Assembly (NCBI GenBank): GCA_042408535.1
Contig: JBHORA010000090.1
Location: forward strand, 1-64,000
DNA from: BPIH01 sp042408535
GTDB taxonomy: Bacteria > Chloroflexota > Limnocylindria > Limnocylindrales > CSP1-4
Length of the DNA: 64,000 nucleotides
Direction: 5' to 3'
Within the stretch, counting starts at the first letter, position 1. Every line of letters begins with the position of its first letter. The position numbers were made by a program, and so were the translations under genes. The notes beneath the pieces were generated by a model that worked only from the letters and a program-made list of their open reading frames with translations, made no database searches and was not told where the DNA came from. Below, one piece after another: positions 8,411-16,979 of the stretch.

Positions 8411-9386
8411 CGCTGCCCCCGCCTTCCGCCCCCTCCCCTTGCTTCGCCTCTTGTTGTCCTCGCTCGGTCCCGCGCTCCCGTGCTTCGGCCGCCCGGGCCT
8501 GCGGCATCGTCCGCCAGGCCACGGGAATGGCCCGCCGCCAGCCCCGCCAGGCGGCCGTCAGCCAGGCCGCGACCAACCGCTCCCGCCGACCCCAGCGGAT
8601 CCCGAACCCAGCCAGGATCGGCTCTGGCAGGAGCCCGAGAGCCGGCCAGAGAAGCCAGGCGTACGCCGACGGCGGAATCGCCTCGAGGAACGGCCGGAGG
8701 GAGCGGCCGAAGCGGTCGAGCGGGGGGCCGAAGCGGTCGAGGTCGCCGGCGAGGGGACCGAGGGGTGGTCGAAGGATGGTTTCGGCGAGGGCTCGCGCCG
8801 TGGGCGTGACGACGATCGGTCCCCCGGGCGCCAGCATCCGGCGCAGGTACGCCTCGAAGGCATCGTAGTCGCCGGGCAGGAGCGACTCGGGGATCCCGAA
8901 GGCCCGGGAGACGGGCAGCGTCTCAGCGTAGAAGCGGGCCCGCCGCTCCCGATGGAGTGGCTCGAGCCAGGCGTCGACGGCGACGATCGTCGAGTCGACG
9001 AGGGTCGCCTGGACCCAGAGGAGGAGCTCGGGGTCGAGAGCCTCGTAGGCCGCCCCGAAGCGCGAGCGGGCGACGGGGTCGAGGATGGGTCCCCGAATCC
9101 GACGGTGGAGCTCGAGGAGCCGGCCGATCTCGTGCCGAGCCAACGCCGGCGCCCCGTAGACGATCGTCAGATAGGAGCGGAGCGTCGCTCGGAGGCGGCC
9201 CCAGGGGTCGTCCCGGAACGTCGAATGGGCCGCCACCCCCTCGGCGACGAGCGGGTGGGCGATCTGGAGGAGGAGAGCCCGGGGACCGGCGCCGAGGAGG
9301 AGGACGGCCTCGCGGTTCAATCGCCAGGCCTCGCTGCCGGGGCCGTGCCATGCCTCTGCGGTCCGGCCTTCGGCGTTCGGCGTCAC
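8367..9386 (-). CDS. oxygenase MpaB / DUF2236 family protein
   Basis: About 339 residues of the DUF2236 family, a putative haem-binding oxygenase group named after MpaB of mycophenolic acid synthesis. The family core is clear: NREAVLLLGAGPRALLLQIA, HPLVAEGVAAHSTF followed by DPWGRLRATLRSYL, and later LWVQATLVDSTIVAVD with the conserved acidic residue. The protein ends in a basic and Gly-rich tail that runs antisense over the end of the peptidase gene. The start is a GTG at 9386 (MTPNAEGRTAEAWHG). Upstream codons translate an intergenic minisatellite and are unlikely to be protein. It lies downstream of bioY on the same strand; a functional link is not obvious. Confidence 0.82.
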   Translation of the reverse strand: MTPNAEGRTAEAWHGPGSEAWRLNREAVLLLGAGPRALLLQIAHPLVAEGVAAHSTFRDDPWGRLRATLRSYLTIVYGAPALARHEIGRLLELHRRIRGPILDPVARSRFGAAYEALDPELLLWVQATLVDSTIVAVDAWLEPLHRERRARFYAETLPVSRAFGIPESLLPGDYDAFEAYLRRMLAPGGPIVVTPTARALAETILRPPLGPLAGDLDRFGPPLDRFGRSLRPFLEAIPPSAYAWLLWPALGLLPEPILAGFGIRWGRRERLVAAWLTAAWRGWRRAIPVAWRTMPQARAAEARERGTERGQQEAKQGEGAEGGGSARTGRVGGSGGGGR

Positions 9387-9456
9387 CGGCAACCGGGAGA
9401 TCCGGCTCCCCTGGCAGGGACCGGGGCGTCGTCCCGCGACCCTTCTCGCGGAGCCG

Positions 9457-9600
9457 TCGCGGGTGCTCCTCCAAGAGCCGCTGCCGGCGCTCCTGGCGGA
9501 GCCGCTGCCGGCGCTCCTCCCGGAGCCGCGGCCAGGGTTCCGGCCGGCGCCGCGGTCAGCGTTCCTCCCGCAGCCGCCGTCAGCGCTCCTCCGGCAGCCG
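9457..9600. repeat. 24-bp minisatellite, six diverged units
   Basis: Six consecutive 24-base units from 9457 to 9600. Units 9481-9504 and 9505-9528 differ at only a few positions (ctgccggcgctcct core followed by gagccg); the others are more diverged. The array covers the last codons of bioY and the gap before the DUF2236 gene. The period is exact across all units. Confidence 0.85.
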
Positions 9601-10248
9601 ACCGACGACCCACCAGGCGGCGGGGAAGGCAGCGCCGGCGAGGGCGAGCTTGACCGCATCGCCGACGAGGAAGGGAAGGACCCCCTTGGCGATCGCCTCC
9701 TCGAAGGCCATCCCCGTCGCGGCCATGAGCCACGGCACGCCGAAGAGGTAGATGACAACGTTTCCGACAACCATCGCCGCCACGGCCCCGACGAGGCGCC
9801 GGTCCCAGCCGAGCTCGGCGAGCCGGCCAACGACGGCCGCCGCCACAACGAAGCCGAGGAGGTAGCCACCGGTGGCGCCGAGGACGAGCCGACCCTCGTC
9901 GAAACCGACGATCCGGCTCAAGCCCGAGGCGCCGCCCGCGTAGACCGGGAGGAAGGCGCCCATGAGGAGGTAGAGCGCAAGGGAGAGGCCGCCCCGCCGG
10001 AACCCGAGGGCTCCACCGACGAGGAGGACCCCAAACGTCTGACCGGTGATCGGAACGGGGTTGTCGGGGAGGCGAATCTCGAAGCGCGCCGCGAGGGCAA
10101 CGAGGAGCGCCCCGGCGACGACGAGGGCGGCATGACGAACGGCGGGCCCGATCCGCTCGGCGACCCGAACGGGGACGAGGAAGTCGGCGATCGTCAGGCC
10201 GCGCTCGGCCGCGGGGACGCGGTTGAGGGACGGAACGGAGATCGTCAT
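9580..10248 (-). CDS. bioY: biotin transporter BioY
   Basis: Integral membrane protein of 222 residues, the substrate-binding S component of the biotin ECF transporter. Family hallmarks include FEIRLPDNPVPITGQTFGVLLVGGALG, LSLALYLLMGAFLPVYAGG and LVLGATGGYLLGFVVAAAVVGRLAELGWDR, with six predicted membrane segments. No ecfA or ecfT gene is next to it, so it probably shares a general energising module or works alone, as some BioY proteins do. The start ATG has a good ribosome site (GAGGAGG, about 12 bases upstream on the minus strand) and a 9-bp hairpin directly before it. The last residues (GRLPEER) are encoded inside a 24-bp minisatellite, so the C-terminus may vary between strains. Confidence 0.95.
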   Translation of the reverse strand: MTISVPSLNRVPAAERGLTIADFLVPVRVAERIGPAVRHAALVVAGALLVALAARFEIRLPDNPVPITGQTFGVLLVGGALGFRRGGLSLALYLLMGAFLPVYAGGASGLSRIVGFDEGRLVLGATGGYLLGFVVAAAVVGRLAELGWDRRLVGAVAAMVVGNVVIYLFGVPWLMAATGMAFEEAIAKGVLPFLVGDAVKLALAGAAFPAAWWVVGRLPEER

Positions 10249-10270
10249 ACGGCGAATGGTTCCTCCTCTT

Positions 10271-10292
10271 CGCCGACTGACGACAGTCGGCG
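10271..10292 (-). promoter_or_regulatory. hairpin in the bioY leader
   Basis: Perfect 9-bp inverted repeat CGCCGACTG-ACGA-CAGTCGGCG located just upstream of the bioY ribosome binding site. It may be an attenuator-like leader structure or the end of the upstream permease transcript. No T-run follows. Confidence 0.4.
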
Positions 10293-10515
10293 AGCATTCG
10301 ATCGATCGATGGGGGCCGGCGGCGGGATCGGGGAGCGTGCCACCCCCCGGGGCCCGGATCCGTCACTGGCCACGCACGGAGTCTACCAACCCGCCGTCGT
10401 CCGACGAAAGGCTTTTGTGGCGAACGCTCCTCCCGACCGCCGGATCCATACCAGCGCACGGCTCGGCCGGCTCACCGGCGCCGGATCCGATCGATGGCCG
10501 AAACGACCAAGCGCC

Positions 10516-13068
10516 TCACTCGTGGGCCAAGGCGACGACGATCGACGTCCCGCTCGCAAGCCGGGCCGGGTAGGCGGCGGCGAGGATCGCGACGAGGACA
10601 CCGAAACAGCCCGCCAGGACGACGACGAGCCACGGCACCGCCGGCGGCCACGTTCCGTTGCCGGGTCCCCGGGCCAGCTCGACCATGAGGAGTCCGGCGC
10701 CCAGACCCGCGGCAACCCCGAGGAGCGAGCCGACGAGCCCGAGAACGCCCGCCTCGACGAGGATCGTCCGTTCGACCCGCCGCCGGGTCAGGCCAAGCGC
10801 TCGAAGGACGCCGATCTCCCGCGTCCGCTCGACGACGCTCATCGTCAGCGTGTTCACGATCCCGAGCCCGGCCACGACGACAGCGACGACAGCGAGCCCG
10901 TCGAAAAGCCCGAAGACCCGATCGAGGGCCGCCGAGATCGCCCCGTGGATCGCCTCGAGCGAGCTCGGCTCGAGGGCGTACTCCCGGGCCGTCGCCTCGA
11001 TCGCCGCCCGATCGGCCGCGTGCGCTCCGGGGACGAGCCGGACCGCGAAGGCGTCGGCGCCCTCGACCCCGAAGACCTCCCGGGCCGTCGGCCAGCCGAC
11101 GAGGATCGCCTCCCCGGCCCGTCCGGGGAGCGACCGCTCGACGATCGCTGCGACCCGCAGCTCGACGCTCCGCCCGGCTCCGAGGGAGACCGGGAGCGAA
11201 CCCCCCGGCCGGAGACCGAGGCGATCGGCGACGGCCCGCGGGACGAGGACGGCCGGCCCCGCGTCGATCGTCGGCAGCGCCTCGGCTCGATCCGGCCCAG
11301 CGACGATCCGGAGTCGCCCGTCGGCGAGCAGGTCGGCGCCGACGACGGCGGCCGCATCGAGTCGGTAGCCAAAGGCAGCAACGTCGAAGCTCGCGATCGG
11401 GGTGACCCGGGCCACCGCGGGGAGCGATCGAAGGTCCGCAACAGCCGGCTCGTCGAGACCGACCGGCCGGACCGACGTGAGGACGAGGTCGCCCGGGACG
11501 ACCCCCTCGATCCAGGCCGCGGCCGCCCGCCGCGCGTCGCCGGCGACGACCCCCAGGGCGACGATCATCGCCAGGCCGACCATGAGCGCCCCGGCCGTCA
11601 CCGCCGTCCGGCTCCGATCGCGCAGGAGGGCGACCCGGGCGAGCTGCTCTTCGAGCCGGACGAGGACGGCGAACGGGAGCCCGGCAAGCCGGCCGAGCGG
11701 GCCGAGGAGGAACGGCGAGCCGAGGACGACGGCGAGGAGGAGGGCATAGACGAGGAAGGCCCGGAGCGCGTCGGGGTCGAGGGGGCCGGTTGGCCAGAGG
11801 AGCCAGCCCACGACGGCGACGACGCCGAAGACGACGACGAGCCAGCGCAACCGAGCCGGACCGAGAGCCGGGCGGCCGCGCGCCGCGAGCGCCTCGATCG
11901 GCGACACGCCCCCGGCCCGGAGCGCCGGCTCGAGGCCGGCGGCGACGGTGACGACGAGCCCGACGGCCACCGCCGTCGCCACGACGGGGACGTCGACGGC
12001 AAGCGAGTCGAGTTGGACCGGGGTGAGCGCCCGGACCCAGCCGACGATGATCGCCCCGAGACCGACGCCCCAGGCGAGTCCGAGCGCGGAACCGATGACG
12101 CCGAGGACGACGGCCTGGACGGCGACGATCCGACCGACCTGGCCGCGGGTCGCCCCGGCGGCCCGGAGGAGGCCGAGCTCGCGGACCCGCTCGACGAGCG
12201 TCATCGAGAGGGTGTTGAAGCTGAGGAAGGCAGCCACGAAGAGGCTGAGGGCGGCGACGAGGGCGGTCATCGACCGCAGGTCGGCTGTCGAGGCGCGAAG
12301 CCCATCGGCGAGGTCGCTGGGCGAGGCGACGACGTACGGGTCGGCGGTGAGGCGCTCGGCGAGACGCCGTCGGACCGTCGCCGGATCGACCCCGGCGGCG
12401 ACGACAACGTCGACCCGGTCAGCGCCGGTCCGGGCGAGGATCGCCCGCGCCCGCTCGATCGGAACGACGACGGTCCGCCCTGCCCCGTCGACGATCGGGC
12501 CGGGGCCGGCGAGGATCCCCACGATCCGGACCCGCCCCGCATCGGGCGGTGCATCGGGGGCACCGAGGATCGAGATCGTGTCGCCCACCTTGAGCCGGGC
12601 AGCCGCGGCGAGCGGCCCGCTCACGAGGGCGACGGCATCTCCGCCGGCTGCGGCCGTCGCCAGATCCGTTCCCCCTGCCTCGAGCGGCCAGTCCCGGACG
12701 AGGGGGTCGCGGACCGGGTCGATCCCGAGGAGCGTGACCGGCGCCTGGAGTGTCGGGCCGGCGGTGGCGGGCCCGAGGTATGTTCGCCGCTCGATGGCCG
12801 GCGCGGCAACGGCGACGCCCTCGGTCGAGGCGACGGCCTCGAGGGTCGCCTCGGAGAGGCCAACGGCCCGGAAGCCGCTGATCCGGAGCTCCGCCCGGCC
12901 GACGATGTCGCGGACAGTCCGATCGACCCCGGCCTCGACGCTCGCGTTGGTCGCCAGGGTCGCGAAGAGCGCCCCGACACCGAGGGCGATCCCGACGGCC
13001 GTGAGGGCGCTCCGGAGGGGTCGAGCAGCGAGGCTTCGGACGGCGTAACGGACGAGGCCGGCCATCAT
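10516..13068 (-). CDS. MacB/FtsX-type ABC transporter permease, double FtsX domain
   Basis: Membrane protein of 850 residues, the permease of the ATPase encoded 12 bases upstream. The N-terminus has a helix after LRSALTAVGIALGVGALFA, then a large extracytoplasmic MacB-PCD-like domain (about 50-240). The first FtsX core follows, with three helices including SLFVAAFLSFNTLSMTLVERVRELGLLRAAG. A second extracytoplasmic domain and a second FtsX core follow, with IVNTLTMSVVERTREIGVLRALGLTRRRVERTILVEAGVLG. Such permeases move lipoproteins, peptides or drugs by mechanotransmission rather than classical import. The cargo is unknown. It ends ARLASGTSIVVALAHE. Translation may begin at either of the first two ATG codons. 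Confidence 0.92.
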   Translation of the reverse strand: MMAGLVRYAVRSLAARPLRSALTAVGIALGVGALFATLATNASVEAGVDRTVRDIVGRAELRISGFRAVGLSEATLEAVASTEGVAVAAPAIERRTYLGPATAGPTLQAPVTLLGIDPVRDPLVRDWPLEAGGTDLATAAAGGDAVALVSGPLAAAARLKVGDTISILGAPDAPPDAGRVRIVGILAGPGPIVDGAGRTVVVPIERARAILARTGADRVDVVVAAGVDPATVRRRLAERLTADPYVVASPSDLADGLRASTADLRSMTALVAALSLFVAAFLSFNTLSMTLVERVRELGLLRAAGATRGQVGRIVAVQAVVLGVIGSALGLAWGVGLGAIIVGWVRALTPVQLDSLAVDVPVVATAVAVGLVVTVAAGLEPALRAGGVSPIEALAARGRPALGPARLRWLVVVFGVVAVVGWLLWPTGPLDPDALRAFLVYALLLAVVLGSPFLLGPLGRLAGLPFAVLVRLEEQLARVALLRDRSRTAVTAGALMVGLAMIVALGVVAGDARRAAAAWIEGVVPGDLVLTSVRPVGLDEPAVADLRSLPAVARVTPIASFDVAAFGYRLDAAAVVGADLLADGRLRIVAGPDRAEALPTIDAGPAVLVPRAVADRLGLRPGGSLPVSLGAGRSVELRVAAIVERSLPGRAGEAILVGWPTAREVFGVEGADAFAVRLVPGAHAADRAAIEATAREYALEPSSLEAIHGAISAALDRVFGLFDGLAVVAVVVAGLGIVNTLTMSVVERTREIGVLRALGLTRRRVERTILVEAGVLGLVGSLLGVAAGLGAGLLMVELARGPGNGTWPPAVPWLVVVLAGCFGVLVAILAAAYPARLASGTSIVVALAHE

Positions 13069-13080
13069 CCCGTCGGGCGG

Positions 13081-13833
13081 CTAGAGCCCGAGCTGGGCGA
13101 GCCGGGCGATGAGCGGCGCCGCGGCGTGGTCGGCCCGCCGGCCGAGGACGATCTCGTCGACGATCCGGCCGTCCTCGACGACGCAGACCCGGTCGGCGTA
13201 GGCGGCCGCCTTGGCATCGTGGGTGACGAGGACGATCGTCTGGCCCTCCTCCTCGCACGATCGCCAGAGGGCCTGGAGGAGTTCGCTCCCGCTCGCGTAG
13301 TCGAGGTTGCCGGTCGGCTCGTCGGCGAGGAGGATCGCCGGACGGGTGACGAGGGCCCGGGCGACGGCGACCCGCTGCTGCTCCCCGACCGAGAGCTGGT
13401 CGGGTCGAGCACGGAGGCGGTCGGTCAGGTCGACGAGCTCGACGACCGTCCGGATCCGGTCGGCGACCTCGCGCCGCCCGGTGCTCGTGCCGGCGATCGT
13501 GAGGGGCAGGGCGACATTCTCGTAGACGGTGAGGAGCGGGATGAGGTTGAAGGCCTGGAAGACGAAGCCGGTCTTTTCGCGCCGGAGGCGGGTGGCCTCG
13601 TCGTCGGAGAGGCGGTGGATCGGGACGCCGTCGAGGACGACCTCGCCGCTCGTCGGGCGGTCGAGCCCGCCGAGGAGGTGGAGGAGGGTGCTCTTGCCCG
13701 AGCCCGAGGGGCCCATGATGGCGACGAACTCGCCGGGCGCCACCGAGAGCGAGATGCCCCGAAGGGCGTCGACGACCTGCTGGCCGATCGTGTAGCGCTT
13801 CGTCAGGTCGCGGGCTTCGAGGATGGCTGCCAT
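13081..13833 (-). CDS. ABC transporter ATP-binding protein, LolD/MacB type
   Basis: Nucleotide-binding subunit of 250 residues. It has Walker A GPSGSGKST, Q-loop FVFQAFNLIPLLTVYENVALPL (the FN-x-IP-xLT form typical of the LolD/MacB group), signature LSVGEQQRVAVARAL (V in place of the usual G of LSGGE), Walker B ILLADEPTGNLD and the H-loop VTHD. It sits 12 bases before the FtsX permease gene on the same strand, so the two make one exporter, presumably as a dimer of ATPase and permease. It drives release or export of an unknown envelope substrate. Confidence 0.93.
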   Translation of the reverse strand: MAAILEARDLTKRYTIGQQVVDALRGISLSVAPGEFVAIMGPSGSGKSTLLHLLGGLDRPTSGEVVLDGVPIHRLSDDEATRLRREKTGFVFQAFNLIPLLTVYENVALPLTIAGTSTGRREVADRIRTVVELVDLTDRLRARPDQLSVGEQQRVAVARALVTRPAILLADEPTGNLDYASGSELLQALWRSCEEEGQTIVLVTHDAKAAAYADRVCVVEDGRIVDEIVLGRRADHAAAPLIARLAQLGL

Positions 13834-13893
13834 GCCGCCCGACGATACACGGCCGGGGCTGGTGGCGTCACGCCATCCGCGGTTTCGGTGCCC

Positions 13894-14880
13894 CTACCAG
13901 CCGAAGAAGGAGCCAGTGACGCCGGCGACGATGGTCTCGACGAGGCTCGACGGCGCGAATCCCTCGACGACGCCGAGGCCCGGCGGGTCGACCGCGGCGG
14001 GCACCGCCCTGGGCGGGACGCTCGCGGGCGCGGTCGGCGGGAGCGTCCGCGGGCTCGGGCGGAGGACGTCGTCGGGGGTCGGGGTCGGCTCCGGCGTCGC
14101 GGCCGGCGTCGGCTCGGGGGTCGGCGTCGGCTTGGGGGTCGGCGTCGCGGTCGGCGTCGGCTTCGGGGTCGCGACCGGCTTTGGGGTCGGCTTTGGGGTC
14201 GGCTTTGGGGTCGGCTTTGGGGTCGGCTTCGGGGTCGGCTTCGGGGTCGGCTTCGGCGTCGCCGTCGGCGACGGTGCGGTCGTGCCGCACTTGTCGGCGA
14301 AAAGGACCGTCCACATCTTCCGGCCGTCGGGGCCCTTGTAGGCGCCGACGCCGATGACGTCCCAGCTCTTGCCGAGGATGTTCGCCCGGTGGCCCGAGGA
14401 GTTCATGAAGGCGTCCTGGATCGCCTCAGTCGCCACATCGTCGGGATAGTTGTTCCAGCCAATGTTCTCGCCGGCCAGCTTGAAGCAGTAGCCACGGCGC
14501 GAGAGCTCGTCGAAGACCGAGTCGACGCCGTCGCCCGTCGGCGGGATCGTGTGGCTGAAGTAGTCGCGGACGATCATGTCCTTGCTTCGCCAGCGGGCGA
14601 CGTCGGTGAGAACCGAATCCTTCTTGAGAGCCGGCAGCCCCGCCGCCGCCCGGGCCTGGTTCGTGAGGGCGATGAGCTCGCTCTCCGACTCAGCGCTGAA
14701 GGTGTTCGCCTCCCAGCCGAAGACGACCGGTGGCGCGGCGAGGAGGCCGACGCTCGTGAGAGCGAAGGCGACGGCCACGACGGCGGCGAGGTGCCGGGTG
14801 ACGCGCCGCCCGCGATCTCGAGGCGCCGGTCGATCCGGACCGGCGGCGAAACGGGCGAGGCGGGCAATGGCGGTGCGCAT
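13894..14880 (-). CDS. secreted CAP (SCP/PR1) domain protein with Pro-rich repeat tail
   Basis: Exported protein of 328 residues. The N-terminus is a basic region followed by a signal helix (LAAVVAVAFALTSVGLLAAPPVVFG, about residues 30-55). The CAP domain (about 60-190) starts with LIALTNQARAAAGLPALKKD, continues SKDMIVRDYFSHTIPPTG (first active-site-like His), then GENIGW and FMNSSGHRANIL with the second conserved His, as in bacterial CAP proteins of the YkwD type. The C-terminal half is low-complexity: about eight copies of a KPTP repeat (12-base DNA unit), then TPxPxP sequence rich enough to span a cell wall, then a weakly hydrophobic end. The biochemical role of bacterial CAP domains is not settled. 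It lies between two ABC export loci on the same strand. Confidence 0.88.
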   Translation of the reverse strand: MRTAIARLARFAAGPDRPAPRDRGRRVTRHLAAVVAVAFALTSVGLLAAPPVVFGWEANTFSAESESELIALTNQARAAAGLPALKKDSVLTDVARWRSKDMIVRDYFSHTIPPTGDGVDSVFDELSRRGYCFKLAGENIGWNNYPDDVATEAIQDAFMNSSGHRANILGKSWDVIGVGAYKGPDGRKMWTVLFADKCGTTAPSPTATPKPTPKPTPKPTPKPTPKPTPKPTPKPVATPKPTPTATPTPKPTPTPEPTPAATPEPTPTPDDVLRPSPRTLPPTAPASVPPRAVPAAVDPPGLGVVEGFAPSSLVETIVAGVTGSFFGW

Positions 14881-15114
14881 GGATCCTTTCTCGAGCGGCG
14901 GACGTGGGGACTCGCGCCGACCCGAGCCTAGGCCAGCGATCCACCGCCGTCAGCCCGCGCGATGGTCACCGGTCGGGACCGCCCCCGGTACCAGCTCGAC
15001 TCCTGCAAACCGACCAGGAGGCCACGTATCCCCTCGCCCTCGGGCGTCTGGGGGTGCCCGCTGGCACCGGACGTCCGAGCCGCCGGCGACGTCCGTTCGC
15101 GGCCCTCAGCGGAT

Positions 15115-16899
15115 TCAGCCGTCCCCGGGCCGGGCGACGGTCCGCCCGACGAGGCGCCCGTCGTCGAGGTCGAGGATCTCGTCGGCGACGTCGAGCATGA
15201 GCGGGTCGTGGGTCGCCACGATCGCCGTCATTCCCTCGACGTCGACAAGGCTCCGGAGGAGGACCATGATCCGATGGCCCGTCTCGGTATCGAGCTGCCC
15301 CGTCGGCTCGTCGGCGAGGAGGAGGGCCGGCCGGTTGGCGAGGGCTCGGGCGATGGCTACCCGCTGCCGCTCACCGCCCGAGAGCTCGTGGGGCCGATGG
15401 GCGGCGCGGTCGCCGAGACCCACCCGCTCGAGGAGCTCGCCGACCCGAGCCGCCCGCTCCGCCGGATCGGCACCGACGAGGCGGAGGGGGATCTCGACGT
15501 TCTCGGCGGCGCTCAGGATCGGGATGAGGCCGAAGGTCTGGAAGACGAAGGCGACCGTTCGACGACGGAGCTCGACGAGCTCGGCCTCGCCGAGAGACGA
15601 CACCTCCCGCCCGTCGAGGAAGACCCGGCCCCGGGTCGGTCGGTCGAGGCCGCCGAGGAGGTTGAGGAGTGTCGTCTTGCCGCTTCCCGATCGGCCCCGG
15701 ACGCAGACGAGCCGCCCCGTGGCCACCTCGAGGTCGACGTCGACGACGGCCCGGACGACCCCGCCGGGCGTCGGGTAGTCGCGGCCGAGGCCGACGGCGA
15801 CGACCCGGGCGCCTCGGGGTGTCCGAGCGTCGGAACGTGGCATCGTTCCCGTCGAGCCCAGCCCGCTCCTCACCGGCGGTCCTCCGGTTCGGGCGGGGTG
15901 CCCGACGAACCCGGGCGAGGTCGCGTCGTCCTGGCGGCGATCGTCCTGGCGGCGATCGGCCTGGCGGCGATCGGCCTGGCGGCGATCGGCGGGTCGGCGA
16001 TCGGCGGGTCGGCGATCGGCGGGTCGGCCATCGGCGGCGGCCCGATCCGGCCAGACGCCAATGTGATCGGTCTCGAGCCGCAGCCGGACCCGATCCCGCA
16101 ACGAGAGCGCCTCGATGTGGGCCCGCGGGAGCTGGAGCCGGCCGGCCCGGTCGAGGACGGCGTACTCTTCGGCGACGAGTCGATGGTCGCCCTCGTCGGT
16201 CCGTTCCGTCCAGCGGAGCGTTTCCGTCGACGTCCGCCCGTCGCGGATGGCAACGGTCCGACGGACCTGCTCGGCGACGAGGGGATCGTGGGTGACGACG
16301 ACGATCGTCGTTCCCAGCTCGGCGTTCACCCGCCGAAGGAGGGCGAAGACCTCGGCGGCGGTCCCACTGTCGAGCTCCCCCGTCGGCTCGTCGGCGAGGA
16401 GGACCGGCGGTCGATTGGCAAGGGCGACGGCGACGGCGACCCGCTGCTGCTCGCCCCCGGAGAGCCGATCCGGACGATGGTCCGCCCGCTCGGCGAGGCC
16501 GACGAGCTCGAGGAGCTCCCGGGCCCTCCGCTGGCGGTCTCGGCGCCCGTCGAGGACCATCGGTAGCTCGACGTTCTCGGCGGCCGTCAGGTACGGCAGG
16601 AGGTTCTGGCTCGTCTGCTGCCAGACGTGACCGACGATCCGCCGCCGGTACGCGGCCCGCTGGCGACTACTCAAGCGACCGAGATCGTGCCCGGCCACGA
16701 TCGCCCGGCCGGCCGTCGGAACGTCGAGGCCGCCGAGGATGTTGAGAAGGGTCGACTTCCCGCTCCCCGACGGGCCGACGACGGCGACGATCTCGCCGGC
16801 CTCGACGAGGAGGTCGAGCCCCTGGAGGGCGACGACCTCGATCGATCCGACGCTGTAGATCCGGACGAGGTTCTCGCAGCGGATGATCGGGTCGCTCAT
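15115..16899 (-). CDS. fused ABC ATPase with two nucleotide-binding domains
   Basis: A single open frame of 594 residues carries two complete MacB/LolD-like ATPase domains. Domain 1 (about 1-240) has GPSGSGKST, LSGGEQQRVAVAVAL, VLLADEPTGELD and VTHD. Domain 2 (about 355-594) has GRSGSGKTT, LSGGERQRVAIARAL, LLADEPTGQLD and ATHD. The joining stretch is a 15-base minisatellite encoding repeats of ADRRP/ADRRQ. MacB-type ATPases are normally single-domain homodimers, so this looks like a pre-assembled heterodimer. Start ATG at 16899 (MSDPIIRCENLVRIYSVG); an ATG 72 bases upstream adds only noise. An internal ATG (PRSDARTPRGARVV) could also give domain 2 separately. It lies 80 bases after two giant permease genes, matching two permeases with two ATPase domains. 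Confidence 0.88.
   Translation of the reverse strand: MSDPIIRCENLVRIYSVGSIEVVALQGLDLLVEAGEIVAVVGPSGSGKSTLLNILGGLDVPTAGRAIVAGHDLGRLSSRQRAAYRRRIVGHVWQQTSQNLLPYLTAAENVELPMVLDGRRDRQRRARELLELVGLAERADHRPDRLSGGEQQRVAVAVALANRPPVLLADEPTGELDSGTAAEVFALLRRVNAELGTTIVVVTHDPLVAEQVRRTVAIRDGRTSTETLRWTERTDEGDHRLVAEEYAVLDRAGRLQLPRAHIEALSLRDRVRLRLETDHIGVWPDRAAADGRPADRRPADRRPADRRQADRRQADRRQDDRRQDDATSPGFVGHPARTGGPPVRSGLGSTGTMPRSDARTPRGARVVAVGLGRDYPTPGGVVRAVVDVDLEVATGRLVCVRGRSGSGKTTLLNLLGGLDRPTRGRVFLDGREVSSLGEAELVELRRRTVAFVFQTFGLIPILSAAENVEIPLRLVGADPAERAARVGELLERVGLGDRAAHRPHELSGGERQRVAIARALANRPALLLADEPTGQLDTETGHRIMVLLRSLVDVEGMTAIVATHDPLMLDVADEILDLDDGRLVGRTVARPGDG
15922..16040. repeat. 15-bp minisatellite joining two ATPase domains
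   Basis: About eight tandem 15-base units (gcgatcgtcctggcg, then gcgatcggcctggcg, then gcgatcggcgggtcg) lie inside the fused ATPase gene. The unit length keeps the frame and encodes five-residue ADRRP/ADRRQ repeats on the minus strand. Units evolve in blocks, a sign of slippage or unequal exchange. Confidence 0.9.
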
Positions 16900-16979
16900 C
16901 GGCCGCTCCGGCCCCCGGCTGCCCCCCGTGGCCCTTCGGTCGCTCGGAAGGCTCTCACCGTCCGTCCTCACCTCGATCG

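Noticed and set aside
9463..14931. An 1822-codon open frame on the plus strand over bioY, permease, ATPase and CAP genes
   Set aside because: It is the antisense frame of real minus-strand genes in high-G+C DNA. Its product is Glu/Asp/Arg/Gly-rich with no domain, while the minus strand has clear families throughout.
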